In this document: positions 18,936 to 27,456 of the stretch, in pieces
Layout of the letters: every line of letters starts with the position of its first letter
Numbering within the stretch: position 1 is the stretch's first letter
DNA from: Bosea sp. AS-1
GTDB lineage: Bacteria > Pseudomonadota > Alphaproteobacteria > Rhizobiales > Beijerinckiaceae
DNA length: 64,000 bases
Assembly: GCF_002220095.1 (NCBI RefSeq)
Contig: NZ_CP022372.1
Coordinates: 4,684,501 to 4,748,500 of the forward strand
Direction: 5' to 3'
Program-made: the position numbers and the translations under genes
Notes under the pieces: model-generated
The model's input: only the letters and a program-made list of their open reading frames with translations
Database searches by the model: none
Told to the model about the DNA's origin: nothing

Positions 18936-20326
18936 GCCGGAGCCTGCGCGCCGAGCTTCTGGCCTGGCTGCTGCTGCCGCTGGTGGCGGTGGTCGCCTTC
19001 AATGGCTGGAGCCTGCACCGGGACGCGATGCGGACGGCGGATCTGATCACCGACCGCACGCTGCTCGCCTCGGCCCGCGTCATCGCAGAGCAGGTCAAGG
19101 AAGCCGATGGGAGGGTCGAGGCCCTGATCCCGCCCTCGGCGCTGGAGATGTTCGCCTCGCCGGACCGCGACAAGGTGATCTACCGGGTGCTTTCGCCGTC
19201 GGCGGAACTGATCGCCGGCTTTCCCGATGTCGTTGCACCGCCCGCCCCGCCACGCGGATTGGAGCCAGCCTATTACGAGGGCACGTTCCGGACCGAAGCC
19301 ATGCGCGCCGTCGCCCTCGCCCAGCCGGTGATCTCGAAGGTGGACGGCGGCAATGCGCTGGTGATCGTCGCGACGACGCTCCACGGCCGCGACCGGCTCG
19401 TCGGCGAGATCTGGCTGACCTCGCTGCGGGACCAGCTCCTGCTCGTCGGCATCGCCGCGCTTCTGACGCTGTTCGGACTGCGCCGCGGCCTCGCCCCCTT
19501 GCTGCGGCTGCGCGACGCGTTGCGCAATCGCGATCCGGAATCCCTGAAGGCGCTCGACCGCAACGGTGTGCAGAGCGAGCTGAGGCCGGTCATCGACGCG
19601 CTCAACCATGCGCTCGAACGCGTGCAGGCCTATATCGCCCTGCAACGGCGTTTCGTCGCCGACGCCTCGCACCAGCTCCGGACACCGCTGGCCGTCCTGA
19701 AGACGCAGATCGCGGTCGCGCGCCGGGACGACGATCCGCAGGCGCGCCATGAAGCGCTTGCAGCAATCGATGGCGGCGCCGACGGCATGGCCCGGCTGGT
19801 GAACCAGCTTCTGACCCTCGCGCGGGCTGAGCCCGGTGGCGCGGCCCTGCGCAAGGATGCCCTGGACTTCAACGACGTCACGCGCGCTGCACTTGAGAGT
19901 CTTGCCGGCATCGCCTTCGACCGTGCGATCGACCTATCCTTCGAGGCTGCTCCCGCCGCCCTGCCGATCCAAGGGCATGTCACGCTGCTGCGCGAACTCG
20001 TTCTCAACCTGGTCGAGAACGCGCTGCGTCATATTCCGAGAGGCGGCGCTGTCACGGTGCAACTGGTGCAGGACGTCATGGGCATCCTGCTGGTCGTCGA
20101 GGATAACGGCCCCGGCATTCCCGAAGCAGATCGCGAGCGGGTGTTCGAGCGCTTCCATCGCCTCGCACCTGCGACTGTCGAGGGAACCGGGCTCGGGCTC
20201 GCGATCGTCAGGGAGATCGTCGCCGCCCATGACGGCACGATCGTTCTCAAGCAGACGCAGCCCCCGCCGGGGCTGCGTGTCGAAGTCAGGCTGCCGGCGG
20301 CGACCGGAGAGGTGCCGCCGGCGTAA
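18932..20326 (+). CDS. Sensor histidine kinase (TctE-like)
   Basis: A 464-residue membrane kinase that partners the upstream regulator. Two membrane helices (about residues 9-25 and 167-184) flank a periplasmic sensor of roughly 140 residues resembling the 2CSK_N domain of TctE/QseC-like kinases (for example YRVLSPSAELIAGFPD and YEGTFRTEAMRAVALAQPV). The dimerisation helix carries phospho-His247 in ADASHQLRTPLAVLK. The ATPase domain has the N box LVLNLVENALRH, G1 VEDNGPGIPE, F box FERFHR and G2 GTGLGLAIVREI. TctDE-type systems usually control uptake of organic acids. The only transporter nearby is the convergent SsuABC-like set, which ends 3 bp away and may or may not be its target. Confidence 0.93.
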   Translation: MSRSLRAELLAWLLLPLVAVVAFNGWSLHRDAMRTADLITDRTLLASARVIAEQVKEADGRVEALIPPSALEMFASPDRDKVIYRVLSPSAELIAGFPDVVAPPAPPRGLEPAYYEGTFRTEAMRAVALAQPVISKVDGGNALVIVATTLHGRDRLVGEIWLTSLRDQLLLVGIAALLTLFGLRRGLAPLLRLRDALRNRDPESLKALDRNGVQSELRPVIDALNHALERVQAYIALQRRFVADASHQLRTPLAVLKTQIAVARRDDDPQARHEALAAIDGGADGMARLVNQLLTLARAEPGGAALRKDALDFNDVTRAALESLAGIAFDRAIDLSFEAAPAALPIQGHVTLLRELVLNLVENALRHIPRGGAVTVQLVQDVMGILLVVEDNGPGIPEADRERVFERFHRLAPATVEGTGLGLAIVREIVAAHDGTIVLKQTQPPPGLRVEVRLPAATGEVPPA

Positions 20327-20329
20327 GGA

Positions 20330-21205
20330 TCAGTGCTGGTCCTGCAATGGCGCCGGGCGCCAGGTCGCGAGCCGGCCCTCGACCCAGGTCATCAGGTATT
20401 CGGCGGCGAGCGCCACGATCATGATCACCACGATCGCCGCGTACATGCCGGCTGCGTCGAAGGTGCCCTTGGCGATATTGATGAGCAGGCCGATGCCGTG
20501 GCGCGAGCCGACGAACTCGCCGACGATGGCGCCGATGATGGCGAAGCCGAAGCTCACATGCAGCGAGGCGAAGATCCAGCTCATCGCAGAGGGAATCACC
20601 ACCGAGCGGGTGAGCTGCCAGCCGCGTGCGCCGAGGATCTGCGCATTGGCCATCAGGTTGCGGTCGGCCTCGCGCACGCCCTGGAAGGCGTTGGCGAAGA
20701 CGACGAAGAACACCATGATGAAGGCGAGCGCCACCTTCGAGCCGATCCCCAGCCCGAAGATCATGATGAAGATCGGCGCCAGCACGACACGCGGGATCGA
20801 GTTGAACACCTTGATGTAGACCGAGAAGATATCCGCGAGCATCTGGTTGCGGCCAAGCGCGATGCCAACGACGACGCCGGTGACGGAGCCGATCGCAAAG
20901 CCGAGCATGGCCTCTTCCATCGTGACGTAGAGATGGAGCCAGAGCGGGCCCTCGGAGGTTCCCTCGAGCGTCCATTCGACGAGGCGGCTCCAGATCGCGC
21001 TCGGGCTGGAGAAGAAGAACTCATCGATATAGCCGTAGCGGGCGCCGAGCTCCCAGCTGCCGAGGATGACGAGCAGGATGGCCCAACGCCAGAACAGCAC
21101 CTTGTAGTGGCGGTTCCGGGCAGCCTTGGCCGCAGCGGCCTCGATTTCGGCGTCGGACGTTCCAGGCGGGAAGGCGGTAGGGGTCGCGAGGACTGCGTCG
21201 GTCAT
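20330..21205 (-). CDS. ABC transporter permease, SsuC/TauC type
   Basis: A 291-residue inner-membrane permease of the BPD_transp_1 family. About six hydrophobic segments follow a soluble N-terminus of some 35 residues. The cytoplasmic EAA-like loop is present around ILGARGWQLTRSVVIPSAM, the ATPase docking site. The ATG at 21205 has GAGGAG upstream. It is the last gene of the binding protein-ATPase-permease operon reading leftward and ends 3 bp from the convergent kinase gene. The family imports sulfonates, nitrate, taurine or pyrimidine precursors; the ligand here is not evident. Confidence 0.92.
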   Translation of the reverse strand: MTDAVLATPTAFPPGTSDAEIEAAAAKAARNRHYKVLFWRWAILLVILGSWELGARYGYIDEFFFSSPSAIWSRLVEWTLEGTSEGPLWLHLYVTMEEAMLGFAIGSVTGVVVGIALGRNQMLADIFSVYIKVFNSIPRVVLAPIFIMIFGLGIGSKVALAFIMVFFVVFANAFQGVREADRNLMANAQILGARGWQLTRSVVIPSAMSWIFASLHVSFGFAIIGAIVGEFVGSRHGIGLLINIAKGTFDAAGMYAAIVVIMIVALAAEYLMTWVEGRLATWRPAPLQDQH

Positions 21206-21216
21206 GGCGGCTCTCC

Positions 21217-22041
21217 TCAGGCTGCGCGGGCTTCGTCGCGGGCGCTGCCGCGCTCGACCTCGGCGCGCAGATCGTCCCAGATGCGGCGGGAGAGCGCGAT
21301 GAAGTCCTGCTGATAGCGGATCTCGCTGACGACGCGCGGGCGCGGCAGCTCGACCGGATAGACCGCCTTCACCGTGGCGGGGCCGGCCGTGAGCACATAG
21401 ACCTTGTCGGCGAGCGCGATCGCCTCCTCGAGATCGTGGGTAACGAAGATCACCGAGGCCTTGGCTTCCGACCAGAGATTGAGCAGCACGTCGTGCATCA
21501 CCACGCGGGTCTGTACGTCGAGCGCCGAGAAGGGCTCGTCCATCAGCAGCACCTGCGGCTCGTTGATGAAGGTCTGCGCCAGCGAGACGCGCTTCCTCAT
21601 GCCGCCCGAAAGCTGGTGCGGATATTTGGTCTCGTGACCGCTGAGATGGACGCGGGCGAGCCATTCGCGCGCCTTGGCATAGGCCTCGTCGCGCGGCTTG
21701 CCGCGGAAGAGCGGACCGGCGACGACATTGTCGATGACGCTGCGCCAGGGAAACAGCGCATCGGTCTGGAAGGCGAAGCCGATGCGCGGGTCGATATCGG
21801 TAACCGGCTGACCGAAGAGCCGAACCTCGCCGCTCGACGGCCGGGCGAGACCGGTGACGAGGTTCAGCGTTGTCGACTTGCCGCAGCCGGTCGGGCCGAC
21901 GACGGCGACGAACTCGCCGCGTGCCACGCTCATGTTGAAGTCGCGGATAGCGGTCATCGACTTGCCGTCCGGCGTGATGAAGCGGCGCGAGACGTTGATC
22001 AGCTCGACGACCGGGCTGCCGGCCGCATCGGTTGCAGGCAT
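21217..22041 (-). CDS. ABC transporter ATP-binding protein, SsuB/TauB type
   Basis: A 274-residue nucleotide-binding subunit. Walker A is GPTGCGKST (residues 49-57), the signature is LSGGMRKRVSLAQ, Walker B with catalytic glutamate is LLMDEPFSALD, and the switch histidine is in VIFVTHDLEEA. FQTDALFPWRSVIDNV is the Q-loop region typical of the nitrate/sulfonate/taurine family. It begins 103 bp after the binding-protein gene and ends 11 bp before the permease start, so the three encode one importer. Confidence 0.94.
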   Translation of the reverse strand: MPATDAAGSPVVELINVSRRFITPDGKSMTAIRDFNMSVARGEFVAVVGPTGCGKSTTLNLVTGLARPSSGEVRLFGQPVTDIDPRIGFAFQTDALFPWRSVIDNVVAGPLFRGKPRDEAYAKAREWLARVHLSGHETKYPHQLSGGMRKRVSLAQTFINEPQVLLMDEPFSALDVQTRVVMHDVLLNLWSEAKASVIFVTHDLEEAIALADKVYVLTAGPATVKAVYPVELPRPRVVSEIRYQQDFIALSRRIWDDLRAEVERGSARDEARAA

Positions 22042-22144
22042 GGGGCCTCCTTCGCCGCGATGGCGGCGGCGCGCATGGATGCTTGATGAAAGGCAGGAGG
22101 AGGAGCGGCCGGCTGGTCCCGACCGCCCTCAGAAAGCGTGCGAC

Positions 22145-23143
22145 TTACTTCGCAGCCTTTACGAACTCGGTCGTGTAGGTCTTCGACAGGTCGATCTGCT
22201 TGCCCTTGATGTTCTTCGAGAAGCCGGAGAGCACGGCGAGAACAGTCTCTGGGCCGCCCTGCGGCATCACGCCGTCGGCCGTGAACATCGCCTTGCCATC
22301 GGCGAGCGCCTTCACATAGCCTTCCTTGTCGCCGACATAGTAGTCCTTCGGCATCTGCTCGGCGATGTCCGCAGCGCTGTGGGTGTTGATGTATTTCAGC
22401 GTCTTGACGAAGGCGTTGGCGAGCTTCTGCACCGTCGGCTTGTTCTTCTCGACCCAGGCAGTGGTCATGTAGAGCGAGGCGGCCGGATAGGTGCCGCCGA
22501 GTGCGGCCTTGGTGCTTTCCATCGTGCGCATGTCGACGAGGACGCGCGCCTCGCCGGTCTTCAGCAGACGCGAGATCGTCGGCTCCGTGGTCATGCCGGC
22601 CTGGATCTTGTCCTGCTGCATGGCGGCGATGAAGGTCGCGCCGGCGCCGACGGGCACCGAGGTGAAATCGCTGAGCTGCACGCCCGACTTCATCATCAGG
22701 TACTGGGTCAGGAAATTGGTGGAGGAGCCGAGCCCGGTCACGCCGAGATTCTTGCCCTTGAGATCGGCCATCGACTTCACGTCAGGATATTTGCTTGAGA
22801 CGAGCTCGACCTCGCCCGGCGCCTGGCTGAACTGGACGATCGACTCGACGAACTTGCCCTTGGCCTGCAGGTCGACGCAGTGGTCGTAGAAGCCGACCAC
22901 GCCCTGCACAGCGCCGGCGAGCATCTCGTTCTCGGCATCAACGCCGGCGGCCTCGTTGAGCAGCTCGACATCGAGCCCCTCGTCCTTGAAGTAGCCCAGC
23001 CGCTCGGCGAGCTTGGCGGGGAGGTAGATCTGCTTCTCGTAGCCGCCGACGATGATGGTGATCTTGTCCGCTGCGACCGCTGCGGTCGAGCCGGCGAGCA
23101 CTGAGGCGAAGGCGAGCGAATAGATGGCGGTGCGGATGCGCAT
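22145..23143 (-). CDS. ABC transporter substrate-binding protein, NMT1/SsuA-like
   Basis: A 332-residue periplasmic protein with signal peptide ending near LAGSTAAVAA. The mature start KITIIVGGYEKQIYLPAKLAE, followed by LGYFKDEGLDVELL, is the pattern of NMT1/THI5/SsuA binding proteins, and LKGKNLGVTGLGSSTNFLTQ is the conserved hinge region. The ATG at 23143 has AAGGAG upstream. A small inverted repeat (ACCTTTC, 5 nt, GAAAGGT) at 23242-23260 lies about 100 bp upstream and could be a regulatory site. It is the first gene of the importer operon; the ligand is unknown. Confidence 0.92.
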   Translation of the reverse strand: MRIRTAIYSLAFASVLAGSTAAVAADKITIIVGGYEKQIYLPAKLAERLGYFKDEGLDVELLNEAAGVDAENEMLAGAVQGVVGFYDHCVDLQAKGKFVESIVQFSQAPGEVELVSSKYPDVKSMADLKGKNLGVTGLGSSTNFLTQYLMMKSGVQLSDFTSVPVGAGATFIAAMQQDKIQAGMTTEPTISRLLKTGEARVLVDMRTMESTKAALGGTYPAASLYMTTAWVEKNKPTVQKLANAFVKTLKYINTHSAADIAEQMPKDYYVGDKEGYVKALADGKAMFTADGVMPQGGPETVLAVLSGFSKNIKGKQIDLSKTYTTEFVKAAK

Positions 23144-23299
23144 GGGCGAGCTCCTTGGTTTTGCGTCCTCTCGCCAGGACACCGCTCTCGAGGGCGGCTT
23201 GACGGCGATGACCATGCCCCTAGCGCGCCAAGCTTTCACCAACCTTTCGATAGGAAAGGTCGCCGAACCTGCCCTGCTTCCCGGACGAGACGGCTGTTA

Positions 23300-23327
23300 C
23301 CCACGCTGGACGAGCGGCCAGCGTTGG
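23300..23327 (-). terminator. Hairpin downstream of the FadR-type regulator
   Basis: A 10-bp stem with one mismatch (CCCACGCTGG and CCAGCGTTGG, loop 8 nt) 10 bp beyond the end of the regulator gene at 23337-24068, between it and the importer operon on the same strand. There is no T-run, so this is a possible terminator only. Confidence 0.4.
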
Positions 23328-23336
23328 CCAGGCGCG

Positions 23337-24068
23337 TCAGCGATGCTCCAGATAGTCGCTGGTATAGCTCAGCAAGCTGCGCATCGCTTCGCGAGCCGCG
23401 TTGGCGTCGCGCCGCTGAATCGCGGCGGCCACCGCGCCATGATTGTCGAGATTCCCTTCGAACACGGTCACCGTGAAGTCGAAGATCGCGCTCAACAGGG
23501 CATCGATCGCCCCGTGAAGGCTTTGCAGGACGGGGTTATGCGTCGCGTCGAGAACGGCCAGGTGAAAGGCCTTGTCGGCTGATATCGCCCGGTCCGGGTC
23601 ATGGCGGTCGCGTGCCATGGCCGCATAGGCCGCGCTGATTGCTTCCCTCTGTGTATCGGTGGCTCGCGCGGCGGCGAGTGCGGCCGCCTCCGGCTCGATG
23701 ATGCGACGCGCTTCCGCGAAGGCGAGAAGATCGGCCTGGCTGATACCGCTGGCCGCGATCCAGCCGATCAGGTCGCGGTCGAGCCAGCTCCATTCATGTC
23801 GCGGGCGCACATGCGTGCCGTGGCGCTGGCGCACGCTGACCAGTCCCTTCGCCGCCAGCATCCGGACGGCTTCCCGCACGACGCTCCGGCTGACCTGGAA
23901 GCGCGCCTCCAGCATGGGTTCGGCCGACAGCGTGCCGCCGGGAGGCGGGTTGCCGCCGACGATCTCGATGCCGAGCTGCTCGACCACGCTGCTGGTCCGG
24001 GCGGGTTTGCGGTTGGTCATGAGCCTCGAACGATCGGATTCGGCAGGCTTCTTAGCCGCCGCCGACAT
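23337..24068 (-). CDS. GntR family transcriptional regulator (FadR subfamily)
   Basis: A 243-residue repressor-type protein. The winged helix (about residues 27-95) contains LSAEPMLEARFQVSRSVVRE and MLAAKGLVSVRQRHGTHV. The FCD domain (about 110-235) shows EARRIIEPEAAALAAARA and FHLAVLDATHNPVLQSL, whose aspartate and histidines usually bind a metal or sugar acid. The start may be the codon at 24068 or an in-frame ATG at 24020; both leave the DNA-binding domain intact. It is divergent from the MFS carrier, and the intergenic region holds two copies of ACATCAGATGT. Relatives mostly sense sugar acids such as galactonate or gluconate, which fits an ACS-type carrier and aldolase-fold neighbour. Confidence 0.9.
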   Translation of the reverse strand: MSAAAKKPAESDRSRLMTNRKPARTSSVVEQLGIEIVGGNPPPGGTLSAEPMLEARFQVSRSVVREAVRMLAAKGLVSVRQRHGTHVRPRHEWSWLDRDLIGWIAASGISQADLLAFAEARRIIEPEAAALAAARATDTQREAISAAYAAMARDRHDPDRAISADKAFHLAVLDATHNPVLQSLHGAIDALLSAIFDFTVTVFEGNLDNHGAVAAAIQRRDANAAREAMRSLLSYTSDYLEHR

Positions 24069-24112
24069 CCGTCACAAGCGAGGCGGATCAAGGCTCGGCA
24101 CGCTTGCGATCA

Positions 24113-24138
24113 AACATCAGATGTTTTACATCAGATGT
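24113..24138. promoter_or_regulatory. Tandem palindromic operator candidate for the FadR-type regulator
   Basis: Two copies of the perfect 11-bp palindrome ACATCAGATGT at 24114-24124 and 24128-24138; the first extends to AACATCAGATGTT (24113-24125). Centre-to-centre spacing is 14 bp. They lie between the divergent regulator (start 24068) and the MFS gene (start 24194). An exact duplicated palindrome in a 125-bp divergent promoter region is unlikely by chance and is the expected form of a dimeric GntR-family binding site. Confidence 0.7.
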
Positions 24139-24193
24139 TAAGAGGCCGTAGTGAAACGACCACGGCCGCCAAAAGTGCGGGAGGATTTGGGCG

Positions 24194-25534
24194 ATGGCGA
24201 CCGTTGAAGGAACTGTGAACCGGAGCGAAACGATGCGACGGGTCGGCTGGCGCCTGCTGCCGTTCCTGATGCTGCTCTACCTGATCGCCTATATCGACCG
24301 CTCGAACATCTCGGTCGCAGCGCTTCAGATGAATGCCGAACTCGGCCTCACCGCCGAGATGTACGGACGGGCGGCCGGCATCTTCTTCGCGACCTATATT
24401 ATCTTCGAGATCCCCAGCAACATGGTGCTGGCCAAGGTCGGCGCGCGCCGGTGGATCGCCCGCATCATGCTGACCTGGGGCATCATCGCGGCCGGCATGG
24501 CCTTCGTCACCAGTGCCAACCAGCTCTACGGCATGCGCCTTCTGCTCGGCGCGGCGGAAGCCGGCTTCACGCCCGGCGTCATCTATTATCTGGCACGCTG
24601 GTTCCCCTCGCGGGAACGGGCCAATGCGATGTCGTTCTTCTATATCGGCGCAGCGCTCGCCTCGGTGATCGGCCTGCCTCTGTCGGGGCTGCTCCTTGGC
24701 CTCGACGGCTGGCACGGCATGAGCGGCTGGCGCTGGCTTTTCCTGATCGAAGGCATTCCAGCCGTATTGCTGGCCTTCGTGACGCTGAAGTTCCTGACCG
24801 AGCGCCCCGCCGATGCAACCTGGCTGGCTCCCGCCGAGCGGGATTGGCTGGAGAAGACCCTCGCGGCTGAACAATCCGCCACGCCGGTGTCGCACACGGC
24901 CGGCTGGCGCCAGGCCTTCACCAGCGGCAAGGTCTGGCTGCTGGCGCTGTTCTGGCTGCTGCAGGCCTTCGGCACGATCGGCATCACCCTGTTCCTGCCG
25001 CTGATCGTGAAGTCGGTCTCGGGCCAGAGCAACATGACGGTCGGACTGCTCTCGGCGGTGCCGTTCCTGATCGCCTGCATCCTGATGTTCTTCAACGGGC
25101 GCCACTCCGATGCGAGCGGCGAGCGGGCGCTTCATCTCGGCCTGCCGCTGGTCCTGGCCGGCCTGGTCCTGGCGGTGGCCGTCCAGTTCGCGGGCCAGCC
25201 GACGATCGCCTATCTGCTGCTGGCACTGTCGGTCGGCCTCAACTGGGCCGCGATCCCGGTCTTCTGGGCCGTCACGACGGAATACGTCTCCGGCATCGCC
25301 GCAGCCGTTTCGATCGCGCTGATCAACGCGGTGGCAAATCTGGCCGGTCTCGGTCTCCCGCCGGTCATCGGCTGGATCAAGGACGCGACCGGCAACTTCA
25401 ACATCGCGCTCCTGGTGGTGGCCGCGGCACTGGTGGTCGGCGGGCTGCTGGGCATGGCGCTGGCGCCGCGCCGCCGGGCGGCGGGGGCAACGCAGGGCAA
25501 TTCGCTCGCCCAGGCCGGACACCGCACGCCATGA
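24194..25534 (+). CDS. MFS transporter, anion:cation symporter (ACS) family
   Basis: A 446-residue membrane carrier with about 12 hydrophobic helices. LLYLIAYIDRSNISVAALQM in helix 1 is the ACS-family signature, and GAAEAGFTPGVIYYLARWF and the ASVIGLPLSG region match galactonate, tartrate and phthalate transporters. ACS proteins import organic anions, often sugar acids, with protons. The start has GGGAGGA 8 bases upstream. It overlaps the following DapA-fold gene by ATGA, so carrier and enzyme are made together, and it is divergent from the FadR-type regulator that probably controls both. Confidence 0.92.
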   Translation: MATVEGTVNRSETMRRVGWRLLPFLMLLYLIAYIDRSNISVAALQMNAELGLTAEMYGRAAGIFFATYIIFEIPSNMVLAKVGARRWIARIMLTWGIIAAGMAFVTSANQLYGMRLLLGAAEAGFTPGVIYYLARWFPSRERANAMSFFYIGAALASVIGLPLSGLLLGLDGWHGMSGWRWLFLIEGIPAVLLAFVTLKFLTERPADATWLAPAERDWLEKTLAAEQSATPVSHTAGWRQAFTSGKVWLLALFWLLQAFGTIGITLFLPLIVKSVSGQSNMTVGLLSAVPFLIACILMFFNGRHSDASGERALHLGLPLVLAGLVLAVAVQFAGQPTIAYLLLALSVGLNWAAIPVFWAVTTEYVSGIAAAVSIALINAVANLAGLGLPPVIGWIKDATGNFNIALLVVAAALVVGGLLGMALAPRRRAAGATQGNSLAQAGHRTP

Positions 25535-26466
25535 GCCCGACTGGCAACGCCACGACCCTGCACGGCATCCACGCCATCGTCTATGCCCTGTTCGACGAGA
25601 ACGAGGAGCTGGATCGCGCGGCCATGCGGCGGCAGACGCAGCTGTGCCTCGCCGCAGGTGTGCACGGCATGGCGGCCCTCGGTCTGGCGACGGAAGTCGC
25701 CAAGCTGTCGGAGGCCGAGCGACGCGCGGTCATGGACTGGGTGGCGGAGGATACCGGCGGGCGCGTCCCGCTGGCCTTCACGATCTACGGGAATTCGGTG
25801 GCCGAGCAGATTGCCCAGCTCCGTCATGCAGAAAGCGTCGGCGCCAACTGGGTCATCCTCCAGCCGCCGGCCGTCGGAAGCTTCGCGGCTGGCGAGTACA
25901 TCCGCTTCTTCGGCCGCGTGGCCGAGAAGAGCACGATCCCCGTGGCGATCCAGAACGCTCCGGCCTTTCTCGGGCGCGGCCTCACGGCCGACGACATCCG
26001 TCTGCTGACCCGTCAGTACCCGAACATCAGTCTGCTCAAGGGTGAGGGATCGGCTGTCGAGATCGAACGCGTCATTCAGCTCACCGAAGGACGGGTGCCG
26101 GTGTTCAACGGCCGCGCCGGCCTGGAGCTGATCGAGGGCCTGCGAGCCGGTTGTGCCGGCTTCATCCTGGCACCCGACTGCATCGACCACGCTGTGCGCA
26201 TCTATGAGCGCTTTCGGGCTGGAGAAGAGGCTGAAGCCGAGCAGATGTATGCCGCGGCCCTACCGTCCATCACCTTCGTGATGCAGGGCCTCGAGCACCT
26301 GATCTGCTATGGCAAGCGGCTCTTCACGACCCGTACGGGCCTGCCCGCCTTCGATCGGGCCCCGGCGCTGCGGCCGACGGAATTCGGTCTCTCGCTGGTC
26401 GCAGCCCATGCCGAGCGGCTGGGGCCGTTTCCGGATATAAACGCCGCGGAAAAGCGGTTAGCCTAG
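25531..26466 (+). CDS. Dihydrodipicolinate synthase (DapA/NanA) superfamily protein with altered active site
   Basis: A 311-residue TIM-barrel protein of the Schiff-base aldolase/dehydratase superfamily. The barrel start LHGIHAIVYALFDENEELD and the lysine of LLKGEG (Lys170), which would form the Schiff base, match the family. Two other catalytic positions differ: the Thr-Thr/Ser-Thr of GTTGE reads GLATE (residues 51-55), and the tyrosine of the YNxP motif is Gln141 (IQNAP). It is therefore unlikely to be DapA or sialic acid lyase; a specialised sugar-acid dehydratase or aldolase is more plausible. It is coupled to the ACS carrier upstream and probably acts on its cargo. Confidence 0.85.
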   Translation: MSPTGNATTLHGIHAIVYALFDENEELDRAAMRRQTQLCLAAGVHGMAALGLATEVAKLSEAERRAVMDWVAEDTGGRVPLAFTIYGNSVAEQIAQLRHAESVGANWVILQPPAVGSFAAGEYIRFFGRVAEKSTIPVAIQNAPAFLGRGLTADDIRLLTRQYPNISLLKGEGSAVEIERVIQLTEGRVPVFNGRAGLELIEGLRAGCAGFILAPDCIDHAVRIYERFRAGEEAEAEQMYAAALPSITFVMQGLEHLICYGKRLFTTRTGLPAFDRAPALRPTEFGLSLVAAHAERLGPFPDINAAEKRLA

Positions 26467-26571
26467 ATCGAAAGCACCCCCCGGGCGCAGGCATCTGGCA
26501 AGACCTCGGCGGAACACAAGCACCTAATCGAGATCTGCCGCCGGCGCATCGCCGGGCCAGATCGGCAGCGT

Positions 26572-27456
26572 CTAGTAGATCCGACGCGGGTCGAGAGCGT
26601 CGCGAAGGCCGTCTCCAAGAAGATTGACCGCGAGGACGGTCGCCGAGAGAAACGCGGCCGGTATCAGCACGACGTAGAATTTGAGCTGCCAGAGCGTGCG
26701 CCCTTCAGCCATGATGTTGCCCCAGGACGGCGTGATCGGCGGCGTCCCGGCGCCGATGAAGGAGAGCACGGCCTCGGTGACCATGGCCGCCGCGCAGATA
26801 TAGGTCGCCTGGACGATCAGGGGCGAGAGCGAATTCGGCAGGATGTGGCGGAAGATGATGCGCGGCGTGCTCGCCCCGGCGGCGGTCGCCGCCTCGACAT
26901 AGGGCTGCTCGCGCAGCGAGAGAACGGTCGAGCGGACGAGGCGGGTGACGCGCGGTATCTCGACGATCGTCAGGGCGACGATCACGTTGATCACGGACCC
27001 CTTCGTCAGAGCCATGAGCGCGATCGCCAAGAGCATGGAGGGGATCGACATCAGCCCGTCCATGATCCGCATGACCACGACGTCGACGCGCTTGATGAAG
27101 CCTGCGATCAAACCCAGCAGGAGACCGCCGAGCGACGAGAAGATCGCGACGGAAAACCCGACCAACAGCGAAATCCGGGCGCCGTACAGAACCCGCGAGT
27201 ATAGATCGCGCCCCAGCATGTCGGTGCCGAACGGGAACTGGGCTGAAGGTTCGCGCAGGCGACGGGCCAGCGAGGTCGCGGTCGGGTCCATCGTGCAGAG
27301 CAGAGGGGCGAGGATCGCGATGGCGACCATCGCGACGAGGACCGTTGCACCGAGTGGGATCGTCGGGTGCCGCCGCATCAGCTTGAGGGCCTCCGCGAAC
27401 CGCGAGCCTTCCGACCGCCCCGATGCGGCTCCTGCCTGGAATGTGGACGAGCTCAA
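26572..27456 (-). CDS. Dipeptide-type ABC transporter permease, DppC-like
   Basis: A 294-residue inner-membrane permease. The OppC/DppC N-terminal helix (LGATVLVAMVAIAILAPLL) is followed by FPFGTDMLGRDLYSRVLYGA, the diagnostic DppC motif, and an EAA loop AATAAGASTPRIIFRHILPN. The best start is TTG at 27456: it overlaps the dppB stop (TTGA) and has GAGGA 7 bases upstream; the first in-frame ATG, at 27378, would leave almost no sequence before helix 1. It is the last gene of a leftward operon that encodes two binding proteins but no ATPase. Substrate unknown. Confidence 0.88.
   Translation of the reverse strand: MSSSTFQAGAASGRSEGSRFAEALKLMRRHPTIPLGATVLVAMVAIAILAPLLCTMDPTATSLARRLREPSAQFPFGTDMLGRDLYSRVLYGARISLLVGFSVAIFSSLGGLLLGLIAGFIKRVDVVVMRIMDGLMSIPSMLLAIALMALTKGSVINVIVALTIVEIPRVTRLVRSTVLSLREQPYVEAATAAGASTPRIIFRHILPNSLSPLIVQATYICAAAMVTEAVLSFIGAGTPPITPSWGNIMAEGRTLWQLKFYVVLIPAAFLSATVLAVNLLGDGLRDALDPRRIY

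Noticed and set aside
24131..25522. Minus-strand open frame of 463 codons opposite the MFS gene
   Set aside because: Low-complexity Q/R/D/E-rich shadow of a clear 12-helix carrier.
25531..26466. Assignment as sialic acid lyase (nanA) completing the NanE-NanK pathway
   Set aside because: The catalytic Tyr and Ser/Thr motifs are absent, and the gene is in a separate operon with its own regulator.
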